Assembly (NCBI GenBank): GCA_947311845.1
Contig: CAMZMU010000055.1
Coordinates: forward strand, 23,975,082-24,039,081
Direction: 5' to 3'
DNA from: Poa pratensis
Lineage: Eukaryota > Streptophyta > Magnoliopsida > Poales > Poaceae
DNA: 64,000 nt
The position numbers and the translations under genes are program-made. Of this stretch, positions 21,864-32,756 are shown in pieces. How positions within the stretch are numbered: position 1 is the stretch's first letter; every line of letters starts with the position of its first letter. The notes below the pieces were generated by a model, which saw only the letters and a list, made by a program, of their open reading frames with translations, did no database searches and was not told the origin of the DNA.

Positions 21864-24800
21864 TTAAGGATCTGCCGCCTTGGTGGAGTCCGCTTGAAGG
21901 TCCTGGGGGCTGACGCCGGCATCCTTGGGGCTGGCTCCGCCATCTTGGGGGCTGCCGTCTTCCGCCTCGCGTTCGCCTTCCCCGGCCGCAGGATCTGCCA
22001 AGGTGGGATCAACAATCGCAACGTGGGGATCTGGATGTTCCTTGTAGAACTTCCGGATATCCACCATGTTGGCGACTCGTGTGGCGTAGCCCTGAACAGC
22101 CTTCAGCACATCCAGCATCACGATGGCTTGGTTGTTCTCGTCCTCGGTCGGGAAGTACTCGGTGACTTGGTGAATATCAGCCTCCGGGTACCACGCCGAC
22201 GTCAACGCCAAGGCCATTTTGGCTCCGCCTCGTGCAGCTGATCGTAGCAGGCCATCATGTTCAGCGGCCGCCTTCTCCAGCTGTTTCGGCACGGCGTCAA
22301 AATTGACGGGGTCGCTCTTGTCGCCTGGGTAGAACTTGGCGACAAACGCCTTGCCTGCGCCGACAATCTGGTTGACTGTTTCGCCAACCTTCAGGATTCG
22401 GGCAAGGCGGGGTGTCGTATCCACGTCATCACCCATGCTAGCCGGCACTGTATAATGCAAGCACAATTAAACATTGCGTTTTATGATGCAAAGATTCAAG
22501 ACATAAAGAAGTTGAAGGAAAAAACTTACCCAGAACATGCTCGTGGATGGCGTTCACCTCATCCAAGTGGCCGGCAAGTGTCTCCTCGGCTAGCTGGACC
22601 GCTTTCGACAGTTGGTCCTGCTGCAGCTTATGGTTCTTGTTCACCTGGGCAACATTATTGTCCATGGCTTCAAGTTGACCTGACAACTTGCTGATTGCCT
22701 CGGCATGGGCCAAGTCCCGCTTTTCCAGCTCCTGGGCGTGGTCCGCCTTCAACTTCGCCACCAGTTCGGCAAGATCTGCAGCTTCGTTCATCAAAGCTTG
22801 CATATCAGTGGAGTTCTTGAGTATATCTTGCGCAGTGTTTAACAATTCTACAAGTCATGAAGAAAGCCGACTAAAGCATTTGTCGGACGGAAAACTTCAA
22901 ACTAAGCGGACGAAAAGAAGGCAAAGAATTCTTTGTCACCTTCATCCTTTTTGCGAGCTTCTTCCAAGCTCGCAATCTGGGCGTTCTTCAGCTCGAGGTC
23001 TTGCCGAAGTTGGCGGCACTCAGCGTTCTTCTTGCCTTGAGCTTGAAAGAGCTCTGCGTTGGATGCAAGAGCCGCCTACAACAAAAACGAAGCACTTGAG
23101 ATCCCGTCAAAAGACCACTCCGCCGGCTAAAAACAACTTTTTTAGCCGCCAAAGGGCTCGGGGGCTGCGACTAGGGATTACCTCAAGCTCGTTTTGGAGC
23201 AAGTCGGTGAGCTGATCCATGTGCGACTGCCAATACTTGGTGCCTTAGCGCATGGTCTTCAATGTCTCGCAGGGATCTTTCGCTCCCGCGGCGAAGTTGG
23301 GGCCAGACTTGGAGGAGGTGGCGCCAACGCTTTCCCCCATCTCCTCATCCAGCTCCTGCTTCATCACAATGAATCGAGCGGCATCATCAGCCAAAGCTTC
23401 AGCCGTCTTGGACTTGGAGGGGCCGGCAACAGGTTTCTTGCCCGCCATCTTCTCCGCAGCCGTCTCTGCAGTATCAGAGGCCGACAAGTTTCTTGCCGCG
23501 TACGTTCCCAGGCAAACAACCACGGGAACGCCGACACCAGGCGTTGTCGGTGCGGTGGCTGGAGAAGACCTTGGCGGCTTACCCCTGCCGGCAGAAGCCA
23601 TCAGGTTGGAGCGAAGTTTTGGCAAGGCAGGCTTGGCGCTGCAAACAAGTACAAACTTGTCAGCAAAATACATTGTATCAAATGACCAAGTTTACAAAAG
23701 CAAAAAGCCTACTTACCGCTTAAGAGGGACATTTTCCCCCAAGGTCTCATCCTCTGCATCAGCAGAAGTGGCCGCCTTCTTTCCTCTTCTCCAAATCCTT
23801 GGTGGAGCCGCCAACCTTGCGCTTCTTCGGCTTGCTGGCACCGGTGTAGTACCAGTTGGGAGCCAAGTCGGCATCCTTCAAGGTTTGCAGCTGAAAAGGA
23901 AAGAAGGAAAATATTAATCCAGCATCCAGTGGGTAAAGAAGTCAAGTGAGATAAAAAGTAGCTTTGACTTACTGCTGGGGCTGGGTTGTCAAAGGTGAAC
24001 ATGGCGACGCCTTCGGCCGCCTTCATAGACAGAGGCTTGACAAGCTCTCTAAGCCGGTACAGCAGCAGATCTTCGTCAAGTGTGCTGTTGCCGGCGTCCT
24101 CCGCCTTGTATTCGCACATCTTCAGGGGGCGATGGCGGAGTGGCATAATCTTTCTCGACAGCCAGCTGATGACGGTGTCAACTCCGTCAAGAAGTGGAGC
24201 CTCCATCGTCTTGGTCAGAAACTCGATCCGCCTGACAGCAATTCGAAGTTCATTCGACAAGCAGCCGAGTGTCACTCTTGCCGTCAAGCAGGCCTTGTGG
24301 GTTGGCGGACCGTTGACAAAGACGGGCATCCCTTGTGTTGTGCCGGGTGTTGGGATATCCTTGCAGTAGAAGAAAGTGCTGGTCCAATGCTTCACCGACT
24401 CGATGTATGGGATCTTGGGATACCAGTCGGGTTGGCGGCAGCTGAAGGTTACAGAGCCGCAGGTTGCCAGCTGGCCGCCTGCTATGGTTTGCCGGCGGCA
24501 CAGGAAGCAATACTGGAATAGCTCTATGGACGCGGCTATGCCTAAGTATCCTTCGCATAACGCTTGGAAGCCGGCTAGCACTAAGATACTGTTGGGCGCA
24601 ATATTGTGTGGTTGCAGCCCATAGAAACTAAGTACCGCCAAAAAGAAGGCGGAAAGCGGCAGAGACATACCGTGTAGGCAGTGCGACGCCAACATGACGC
24701 GCTCGCCGTCTTGTGGGTCAGGGACTGCTTCGTCCCCTGGTACCCTCCAGGCGCACTCCGCCTTAGGCGGTATGTAGCCGCCATCTTCCAGCTACTGTAG

Positions 24801-25145
24801 ATAAGCTGACGTCATGTTTGACGGCAGCCAATATCTGGAGCCCAGGTCCGCCGCCTCCTCTTCTTCCTCGGCTTCGTCGTCGGCGGCGATGTCTGGTTCC
24901 GCCATAACCTCGACGTCGATTATGGGCTGGGATGGAAGGGGGAACGCGGGCACGGATGTCACCGGGGCCGCCGGTGATGGAGACGAAGAAGTTGCCCCGC
25001 CCGCAGCCGCGGCGGGGACAGAAGAGGTCACCGGCGCGGTGTTCGCAGTAGCCGCCGCCGGCGCAGATTCAGATCCAGTTGCGGCCATCGTCGCTGCAGC
25101 TGACGCCGCCGCCGCCGCAGAAGCTTGCTCGCTGATGCTTGCCAT
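21864..25145 (-). pseudogene. E4 antisense gene: Transposase_28-like, coiled coil, C-terminal domain (six exons)
   Basis: Convergent to gag-pol. Exons by splice signals and frame: 25145-23973, 23890-23717, 23638-23182, 23075-22940, 22847-22530 and 22447-21864, with intron phases 0,2,0,1,1. Exon 1 has an Ala/acidic N-terminus and then a domain resembling Pfam Transposase_28 ('putative gypsy type transposon'): ERVMLASH, LSFYGLQPHNIAPN, FQALCEGYLGI, FFYCKD. Exon 2 has a KPKKRK nuclear-signal-like patch. Exons 4-5 are coiled coil (QLRQDLELKNAQIASLEEA). Exon 6 is an acidic-tailed C-terminal domain. Three lesions break it: TAG at 24792-24794, one extra base in exon 2, and TAA at 23245-23247. The exon 4 donor (GTGACA) is weak. 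Function is unknown. Confidence 0.8.
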
Positions 25146-25270
25146 TTGGCACGGAGCGCCGCCCGAAAGTTCGCCGGAGTTGTGCACGAGGTAGGGGAGC
25201 GCTCGAGTAAGGAAGTGGTTGCGGTGAATGCGAAGGAGGAGAAGAAGTTTACCTCGGGGTGTTCGAGGTG

Positions 25271-25279
25271 TATTTATCC
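25271..25279 (-). promoter_or_regulatory. TATA-like box of the E4 antisense gene
   Basis: On the minus strand GGATAAATA lies about 125 nt upstream of the chosen ATG at 25145. Comparable boxes occur at matching distance in E5 and E6. Evidence is position and sequence only. Confidence 0.45.
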
Positions 25280-25682
25280 TCCAAGCGCTGAGATTCGTGC
25301 GCGCATCTGGCGGAGACACGGTTCGCCGCCACGTGCCCACGATTTGCACGTCGTGGCTGCGGTTTTACTGCCGTCGCCTCGATTCCCGCGCATAGTGGGA
25401 AGATAATCATGGCGCACGTCTGAGTTCAAACTGTCGTGGACTCCGTGACGTCATCCGTCAACATTTGACGAACCAGTCAAATTGATATGACTTTGCCTGG
25501 AAGATTCCTGACAAGCAGTCAGGCCGTATTTCCCATGTTGGCGGCACTGTATCCGACAACTTTTAGTAGGATCGCCGCCTAATTCAACTTTGGAATGCTT
25601 GAAGCTCTTCAGCCGCCTACAAGGACAAGGCGGACATCGCAGAAGGCGGCGCCTGGAGAACTTCAACCCTTCCAGGGGCTAA

Positions 25683-26196
25683 TGTTGGGGATATACCCAC
25701 CAGGGGTATCACTGACATGGATCAATCCGGTTAGTCTAGGGTGGCCCGCAGTGGTGGAAAAGGCTTTGCCTTCCGGGCGGCCCAGATAGCTGATGACCAA
25801 GGAGGCGGATGCCGGCAAGGAGGAGGCCCAAGACTGAAGCCCATGAAGCCACCAAGACCAAGACGGAAGGCGGCAAACTTGCCGGCTAGGTTTAGGACTC
25901 TGTATTCTTGTCGGTTACGCAATCACCTTGTAACCCTAGGTCCAGCCGCCTATATAAGCTGGACCTCGGGACGCCTTTAGGGCAGACTTTCATACAACAA
26001 CTCATTGTAACCTGTTCACAGCTATTGACTTATAGTGAGTTATAGCAGCACGTAGGATCTCGCCGCCGCCGTGAGATCCGGAGCTGGGTAAATCGCCGTG
26101 TTCAATCCCAACCTCGACGACGTCCACCTTCTTGCCCTACGTTCTCCCTTGGCTAGAAGGACCCCGTCTCCTATCTTTAATGCCGATACCATGACA
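25683..26196 (+). repeat. E4 right (3') LTR, 514 bp
   Basis: Starts TGTTGGGG after the polypurine stretch TTCCAGGGGCTAA (25670-25682) and ends ACCATGACA. It is nearly identical to 14118-14629. Confidence 0.95.
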
Positions 26197-27460
26197 GTTA
26201 GAGATGTTGAAGTATTGGTTGGCAAAATAAAATATCCTGCTGATTTTATTGTGCTTGGTTGCCCTCAAGATTCATTTTGTCCTATCATTTTTGGTAGACC
26301 TTTCTTACATACTGTTGGTGCTGAAATTAATTTGCTTAAAGAGAAAGTGTTTATTAATGTGCTGGAGAAAACTTGAATTCAACTTTTCTAAATTTCTGAT
26401 AAGCATTCAAGAAAGAGCCATTTCTGAAGATGTAATTGAAACTCTTGCTCATGTAGCTGTAGCTTCATCAGACGTGGTGGAACGATATATGCTTAATCAA
26501 GATGAACCATTTAATGAAGAAGAAAAAGATGCTTTAGAACAAATACTTTCACAACAACCACCACAATTACAATTGCATATCCCACCTGATAATTTAGGAG
26601 TGTTACCACCACCTAAAGGGGATCCTAGTTTTGAATTAAAACCTTTGCCTGAAATCTTAAATATGCATATTTGGATGAGAAGAGCATATATCCTGTCATT
26701 ATTAGTGCTAACCTTTCAGCTGAAGAAGAAGAGAAATTACTTGATGTGCTTAAAGCTCACCGACCAGCCATTGGATACTCTCTTGATGATCTTAAAGGTA
26801 TAAGCCCAGCTCTATGTATGCATAAAATTAATTTGGAGGAGGATGCAAAACCTGTTGTTGATTATCAACGCCGTCTCCATCCAAAAATGAAAGAAGTGGT
26901 AAGAAAAGAGGTAATAAGACTTATTGAAGCTGGTATCATTTATCCCATAGCTGATAGTAAGTGGGTTAGTCCTGTTCATTGTGTTCCTAAAAAGGGTGGA
27001 ATGACTGTTGTTCCAAATGATGAGGATGAACTTGTGGCTCAACGTACTGTTGTTGGTTATAGATGTGTATTGATTTCAGGAAGTTAAATAAAGCAACTCG
27101 TAAAGATCATTACCCATTGCCATTTATTGATCAAATGTTAGAAAGGTTATCTAAACACTCTCACTTTTGCTATTTAGATGGTTATTCAGGTTTCTCACAA
27201 ATTCCTGTCATAAAGATGATCAAGAAAGACCACTTTTACTTGCCCATATGGTACATTTGCTTATAGGAGAATGCCATTCGGTTTGTGCAATGCTCCTGCT
27301 ACTTTTCAAAGATGCATGAATGCTATATTTGCTGATTATATTGAAAAGATAATGGAAGTTTTTATGGATGATTTTTCTGTGTATGGTACTTCCTTCGATA
27401 ATTGCTTGTTCAACCTTAACAAAGTTTTGCAGCGTGTGAAGACCAACACTTAGTTCTTAA
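26197..27460 (+). pseudogene. E3 protease end and reverse transcriptase (resumed after E4)
   Basis: After the second GTTAG copy (26197-26201) the E3 reading resumes in protease (FGRPFLHTVGAEINLL). RT starts at about 26671 (MDEKSIYPVIISANLS) and continues with DYQRRLHPKMKEVV and WVSPVHCVPKKGG. Further segments are CIDFRKLNKATRKDHYPLPF, MPFGLCNAPATFQRCM and the catalytic FMDD at 27361-27372. At least four frameshifts or stops lie near 26373, 26670, 27055 and 27240, so no functional RT can be made. Confidence 0.88.
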
Positions 27461-28157
27461 TTGGGAGAAGTGTCACTTCATGGTTACTGAAGGTATTGTC
27501 TTGGGCATCGGATTTCTGGAGAGGAATAGAAGTTGACCCAGCAAAGATAGAAGCTATTGAAAAGCTGCCATACCCAAGGGACATCAAAGGTATAAGAAGT
27601 TTTCTTGGGCATGCAGGTTTTTACCGTAGGTTTATTAAAGATTTCTCCAAAATATCAAAACCTCTAACCAATCTTTTGCAAAAGGATGTTCCTTTCTCTT
27701 TTAATGATGATTGTATTGAGTCCTTTAATATTTTGAAGAATGCTTTAATAAGTGCTCCTATTATTCAACCTCCTGATTGGAATTGCCTTTTGAAATTATG
27801 TGTGATGCTAGTGATTATGCAGTTGGGGCTGTTTTGGGCCAACGTGTTGATAAGAAACTGAATGTTATTTATTATGCTAGTAGAACACTTGATGCTGCTC
27901 AAAGAATTATGCTACAACTGAAAAAGAATTTTTAGCAGTGCTATTTGCTTGTGACAAGTTTAGACCTTATATTACTGATTCAAAGTCACATACATACTGA
28001 TCATTCTGCTATTAAATATTTAATGAATAAGAAAGATGCTAAGCCTAGACTAATAAGATGGGTACTTTATTGCAAGAATTTGATTTACACATTGTTGATA
28101 GGAAAGGGGAAGATAATCAAGTAGCTGATCATCTTTCTAGAATGGAAAATATACCTG
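27461..28157 (+). pseudogene. E3 RNase H remnant
   Basis: It reads [36 protein letters not shown] and [12 protein letters not shown], then, in shifted frames, the RNase H core around [12 protein letters not shown] (about 27800) and a REDNQVADHLSR-like end near 28110-28140. Several indels are present. Confidence 0.8.
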
Positions 28158-29575
28158 ATGATCCTATTCCTATTAATGATAGTTTTGTTAATGAACAACT
28201 TGCAAATTAATGTTTCTAGTGCTAAAGTTGCATCTCCATGGTTTGCCAACTATGCAAATTTTATTGTTGGTAAAGTTTTACCTCCACACTTCACTTCTCA
28301 ACAAAGAAAGAAATTCTTTTATGATCTTAGACATTATTTTTGGGATGATCCTTTCTTTATAAGAAAGTGTGGATGGTATTATTAGACGTTGTGTACCTGA
28401 GTATGAACAACAGGCTATTATAAGAGATTGTCATGACAGTCCCTATGGAGGGCATCATGCAGGAGATCGTACAGGTGCAAAGGTATTACAATCTGGTTTT
28501 TATTGGCCTACTTTATTTAAGGATTGTGCTGAATATGTTAAATCTTGTGATAAATGTCAAAGAGTAGGAAATATTGGTAGGAGAAATGAAATGCCTATGA
28601 ATTATTCTTACCACTTGAACCATTTGATGTGTGGGGTTTTGACTTTATGGGACCTTTCCCAGAATCAAAGACAAAGCATACTCATATTTTGGTTGCAGTG
28701 GATTATGTTACAAAGTGGGTGGAAGCAATTCCAACCAAAAGTGCAGATCATGCCACAGCAATGAAGATGCTTCAGGACATCATTTTCCCCAGGTTTGGTG
28801 TTCCTAGGTTTTTAATTACTGATGGTGGTTCTCATTTCTTACATGGTATTCTTAGGAAAACATTGGCAAAATATGATGTTAACCATAGAATTGCATCTCC
28901 TTATCATCCCCAAACAAGTGGACAAGTTGAATTAAGTAATAGGGAAATTAAACTCATTTTGGAAAAGACAGTGAATAAGTCTAGGTCTGATTGGCCACTT
29001 AAAATTAATGATGCATTATGGGCTTATAGAACTGCTTTTAAAAATCCTATGGGAATGTCTCCTTATAAAATGGTTTATGGAAAAGCTTGTCATTTACCTG
29101 TGAATTAGAACATAAAGCTAGATGGGCTATTAAACAATTGAACTTTGATTTTAAAACTGCGGGAGAGAAGAGAATTCTTGATTTAAACCTACTAGATGAA
29201 TGGAGAAATGAAGCTTATGAAAGTGCCAAATGTTTAAAGAGAAAGTTAAGATTTGGCATGACAAGAAAATTAAAAGAAAGAATTCAAAGTAGGTGATCAA
29301 GTTTTATTATACAACTCTCGTTTCAAGTTTTCTGCAGGGAAGTTAGCTTCAAAGTGGCAGGGACCATTAGTGATACAGGGGTGTACCGTTCAGGAGCTAT
29401 CCGTCTTCACGGTGATATGAAAGGTAAACCTCATGTAGTCAATGGACAACGCCTTAAACATTATATTGCAGGAAAGAGCTTCATCGGAAAGGTGGAGGAG
29501 TTGAATTTACAGACACCGGAGGAGGTAATTGCGAAGAATTTGCAGTTTCAGAAACCCAAAATCAATAATAGGTAA
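28158..29575 (+). pseudogene. E3 integrase and C-terminal extension
   Basis: The zinc domain (GGHHAGDRTGAKVLQSGFYWP, CDKCQRVG) is at 28450-28570. The catalytic core runs from about 28629 ([30 protein letters not shown]) and has the three acidic residues. It ends in [10 protein letters not shown] at 29108, followed in other frames by [16 protein letters not shown] and LLYNSRFKFSAGKLASKW. Frameshifts near 28370, 28600, 29105 and 29290 break it. Confidence 0.87.
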
Positions 29576-30530
29576 CTTTTGTGTTGGAAAGTTTCTCGGA
29601 ATTGCGTAAATTTTACGGAAGTCATTTTTTATGGAAATTAACGTGTGGGACAAGAAAATTGGAAGGAACGGAGACCCGAGGGAGAAAAGAGGGGTCCCAC
29701 GCGTTAGATTCTTTGGCCGCGTGGGCCCACTCCTTTTGCCCCTCGGAGTCCCGTTTCGTCTCGTTTTCGACTCCGACGCTTCGTCTTGACCTAAAAACCG
29801 TCAATATATACCCCTTCCGCCGATCTAATCTCGCACCGAGCGTTCTCGAGCGATCTTTGCTTTTGCTGTTTCTGTCTGTCAGGTTTTAGCCATGTCTAGC
29901 TCCGAATCCAACCATGAGGGGAGAGCTTCCCCAAGGGAGGTGTTGTGAACCACTACCTCAACTCCGTGATGGCACCAATGAAGACCTTGTCCTTCAAGGA
30001 GGGTGTGCTGCTCGTGGAGGAGGTGAAGGCTCCCAAGACCATCGGCACGGTGGAGGAGAGGCTGGATGACCTGGAACAGAAGATTTCAGGTATAACACTG
30101 TTGTTGAACGCAGCCTTGATGCTCATCACTTCATGAACCTGGAGCTGGAGAAGAAGGTTGAAGAGTACAAGGAGAGGCTCAAGACTTGGAGAAGGTATCT
30201 ACACGTCATCAGAGTTGGACAGATCAATCTCTATGTGGGATGTAGAAAATCAAAACTGCAGTATGAAGAACGCTTCAAGAAGATTGCAGAAGCTGCTACC
30301 CTCAGGTATAATGATCCACCTACTCTTTCCATGATGGGAGGCCTTTCCCATGGAAGATGGTGGAATGGGAGGAGGAATATGAGAAAGAAGAGGCTGCAGC
30401 AGAGGAAGCACTGGCAGAACGTCAAGCTTGGGGGAGTTCAACCTAGTTTTATCTTTACTAGTTTATCATATCTATCTAGTCATGGTGTGTTTTGCTTTTA
30501 TCGTTTAGTTATCAATCTCTTTTAGGTTGT
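29576..30530 (+). pseudogene. E3 downstream ORF in the env position, with its own promoter-like region
   Basis: After integrase a GC-rich stretch holds a TATATA at 29805-29810. About 85 nt later an ATG at 29892 opens a short frame (MSSSESNHEGRASPREVL, stop at 29946). Shifted frames carry a coiled-coil-like segment (TVEERLDDLEQKISG; LELEKKVEEYKERLK) up to about 30180. Athila-group elements often carry an extra ORF here. I see no transmembrane or fusion-peptide pattern, so I do not call it envelope. The reading is broken. Confidence 0.5.
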
Positions 30531-31384
30531 GTGAGCTCATGGAGCATTATCATGTATCCCTATCTTGTGGTTTATCAATGAATATTAAAGTATGGTGTCA
30601 TCCATGATTCTCTTGTTTGGAGATTTATGGGTAACACTCATGCAAATGAGCGTGGCATATTTAGAGTTTCAGTCACATCTTGCCTTGAATTTAATTAACT
30701 TGAGTGTGTTGGACAATTGTAGAATTATCTCATTATAAAATAAGTAAAGAGAATGAGTCAATATGACTTGAAAATTAATAGTTTAAGGTTGAGATATAGT
30801 CTTGTAGGATAAAAAGTTAGGAAGGGTTAATGAAAAGGATATGAAACACTCTTGTTAGAATCTAGTATCTTTTGAGCAAATTAATGATCATGGATGTTTC
30901 AATACTTATGCTCTTGAAAGTGAATGAAAAGGAAGGCACCGAGGATTCGGTTAGCCATGGAAAGTGTAAGATAAAGGTTGTAGAGCATAAGAACTTGATT
31001 GAAATATCCATGACTAAAGTTTGCACTAGTTACTAGTGAAGCAAGGGTGTAAACAATTTATATCTATCTTTTCATTTGTCTTCTTTAACTTGTTATCCAA
31101 TGAGAGTTTATCTTGTCTTTAAATTTCAGCAAAGTATAAATTATAATGCTTGCCATAAGAGCAAAAGCATGTGAAAAATAGTATGATTCAATTGTCCAAC
31201 ATACAATGGTTATTTGCTTTCAAAAGTAAGGGGTGATTGCTAGAGCTTCTACTTATGTTGCCCTTATGTGTATGAGTTTTAGTTCATTAATCTTTCATTG
31301 CAATTGAATATGATGATGATACAATGCTCGTATTTATTTATCAACCATAAGTCCATTGATGCATGTAATGATCTATGTCCTTAC
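30531..31384. other. E3 3' untranslated region
   Basis: AT-rich sequence of about 850 bp without coding potential. No internal repeat was noted. Confidence 0.6.
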
Positions 31385-31422
31385 TTACTCGAGGACGAGT
31401 AAAGGTTTAAGCTTGGGGGAGT
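31385..31422 (+). promoter_or_regulatory. E3 hairpin and polypurine tract
   Basis: TTACTCG AGGA CGAGTAA (31385-31402) forms a perfect 7-bp stem with a 4-nt loop. It is followed by TTTAAGCTTGGGGGAGT, the polypurine tract that primes plus-strand synthesis, and then by the LTR at 31423. A matching hairpin with a compensatory pair change lies at the same place in E7. Confidence 0.7.
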
Positions 31423-32756
31423 TGATACGTGCATTTTATATCATCATTTATACAACTTATATTATCATATTAGAATATTATTGGCATTGTATATCATTGT
31501 TTTTACATGTTTTAGATGATTTATGGGACTTTCATACAAAGTCCCTATTTTTGGTATTTAATTTCTGGGAGGCTGAAAACCTCCTTTTTCTTGTTTTTAA
31601 TGTTTCAGGAGCTACAGGGACCCAAATAAGAAAAGGAAAATTGCACAGCTGGTTTTTCATCGGGAGAACAACAGTGGGAAGAAGATCGAAGGAAGAAGAG
31701 CCACGAGGCCCAAAAGAGGGGGGCCCACGCAGCCGAGGAATCTGGCCGCGTGGGACCCACTAAGTGGAGCCTCGGGCACTTCCTCGCTCGGGGCTTTTTA
31801 ACACGCCGTCGTCTCGGCCAAAAAGGGACGCCCTAATTTTTCCAAGTCTATCCGAGGTCGCGGCGGCGGCGGAACTCCTGATTCCCTAGATACTTGTCTT
31901 GTGCTCCTATTCATGTTTGTGATTGAGTACTTGTCATTATTTGGAGGTGAAGTTATATTTTCAGATTGTGTTGCACCATTTATGCCACTGAATATCATCA
32001 TGTTTGCACGTTGTGAGTAGTTCCCGTATGTTCCTGAGGGCATAGGATGAATTGGCAATGATTTATATATGACATGTGTTGGTATTTTGTCTAGTGTTTA
32101 TCTTTTTATGTGATTCTATGATGGTGTTGTGCGAACGTCGACTGCACACCAGTTCACCTATATGGGCTCATAGGAGAACACCGTAGTGTAATGGAGTGAG
32201 GGAGACTTGGGAGGACATGTAAACCTGAGACCGAGTCATGAAGTTACTTTATGGGTATTAGTATCGGGGACCTTAGAGTGTAATGCTATGGTGGGACTTT
32301 ATGTCTTAATAATTCATGTGCAGTCATTTACTTGGCCACAAGATCCATCATAAGGGGTTTAGTTTATTTATTTAGCTATACCTAACAATGGCTCCGTCCA
32401 AGAAGATTAAAACTTGACAAGATATTCAACGTGTTGTTTAATAAATCCCTATGCCTAGCAATATCCATGCCGCCCTCGGGAACGTTTTCCACATATAAGT
32501 TACACATCACTTGAGCTTGTCCGCTTGCCACATAAAGGATTGGGCTTTCTCTCTTTGAGAGCTTTTACTTGCTACCATTTATCTTCAGCATTTTTACTCT
32601 CTTGCAACTATACAACCAAAAATCCCAAAAACACTTGCATCTTTCATTGTTTTATTTATCATTCTTGCTAACCAATACCTTCAGCTCCTCGTGGGTTCGA
32701 CAACCTTTTCTAATCGAAAGGTACTACAATTGATCTCCTGCACTTGGGAGTCATCA
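31423..32756 (+). repeat. E3 right (3') LTR, 1,334 bp
   Basis: Starts TGATACGTGCATTT after the polypurine tract and ends GGAGTCATCA before the second CATCT. Block 31694-31883 is not in the left LTR. Part of it (31712-31761) resembles the internal promoter-like region at 29684-29731. Confidence 0.93.

Larger units (their letters stand above)
14118..26196 (+). mobile_element. E4: Tat/Retand-type Ty3/Gypsy element with antisense gene
   Basis: A full-length 12,079-bp element with two 512/514-bp LTRs and the GTTAG duplication. In order on the plus strand it carries a primer site, gag, protease, RT, RNase H, a second archaeal-type RNase H and integrase. A six-exon gene then lies on the minus strand before the 3' LTR. 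The second RNase H and the antisense ORF are features of the Tat lineage. Hand alignment of the LTRs gives 7 substitutions and one 2-bp indel (about 1.4 %). With an assumed 1.3e-8 substitutions per site per year this would be about half a million years. The coding regions have at least five frameshifts and several stops. Confidence 0.95.
10299..32756 (+). mobile_element. E3: Athila-like Ty3/Gypsy element with nested insertions
   Basis: The element has LTRs TGATACG...TCATCA at both ends, a 5-bp target duplication, a tRNA-Asp type primer site, gag, an aspartic protease, RT, RNase H, integrase, a downstream coiled-coil ORF and a polypurine tract. Without the nested E4 (14118-26196) and the Mutator-like insert (11217-12293) it is about 9.3 kb. 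The gag type and primer site place it in the Athila/OTA group of Gypsy elements. All coding parts carry frameshifts. By hand the two LTRs differ at roughly 17 positions in about 1.15 kb of alignable sequence. Confidence 0.93.

Noticed and set aside
22688..24558. Plus-strand frames over the E4 antisense gene (for example 23194-23917)
   Set aside because: They are shadows of the minus-strand exons and match no known product.
29892..30180. Calling the E3 downstream ORF an envelope gene
   Set aside because: No signal peptide, membrane segment or fusion motif is visible; only coiled-coil text remains.
10299..32756. The possibility that the two E3 LTRs belong to two different elements, because their middle blocks differ
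   Set aside because: Exact CATCT duplication on both sides, matching termini and consistent E2 reading across the gap favour one insertion.
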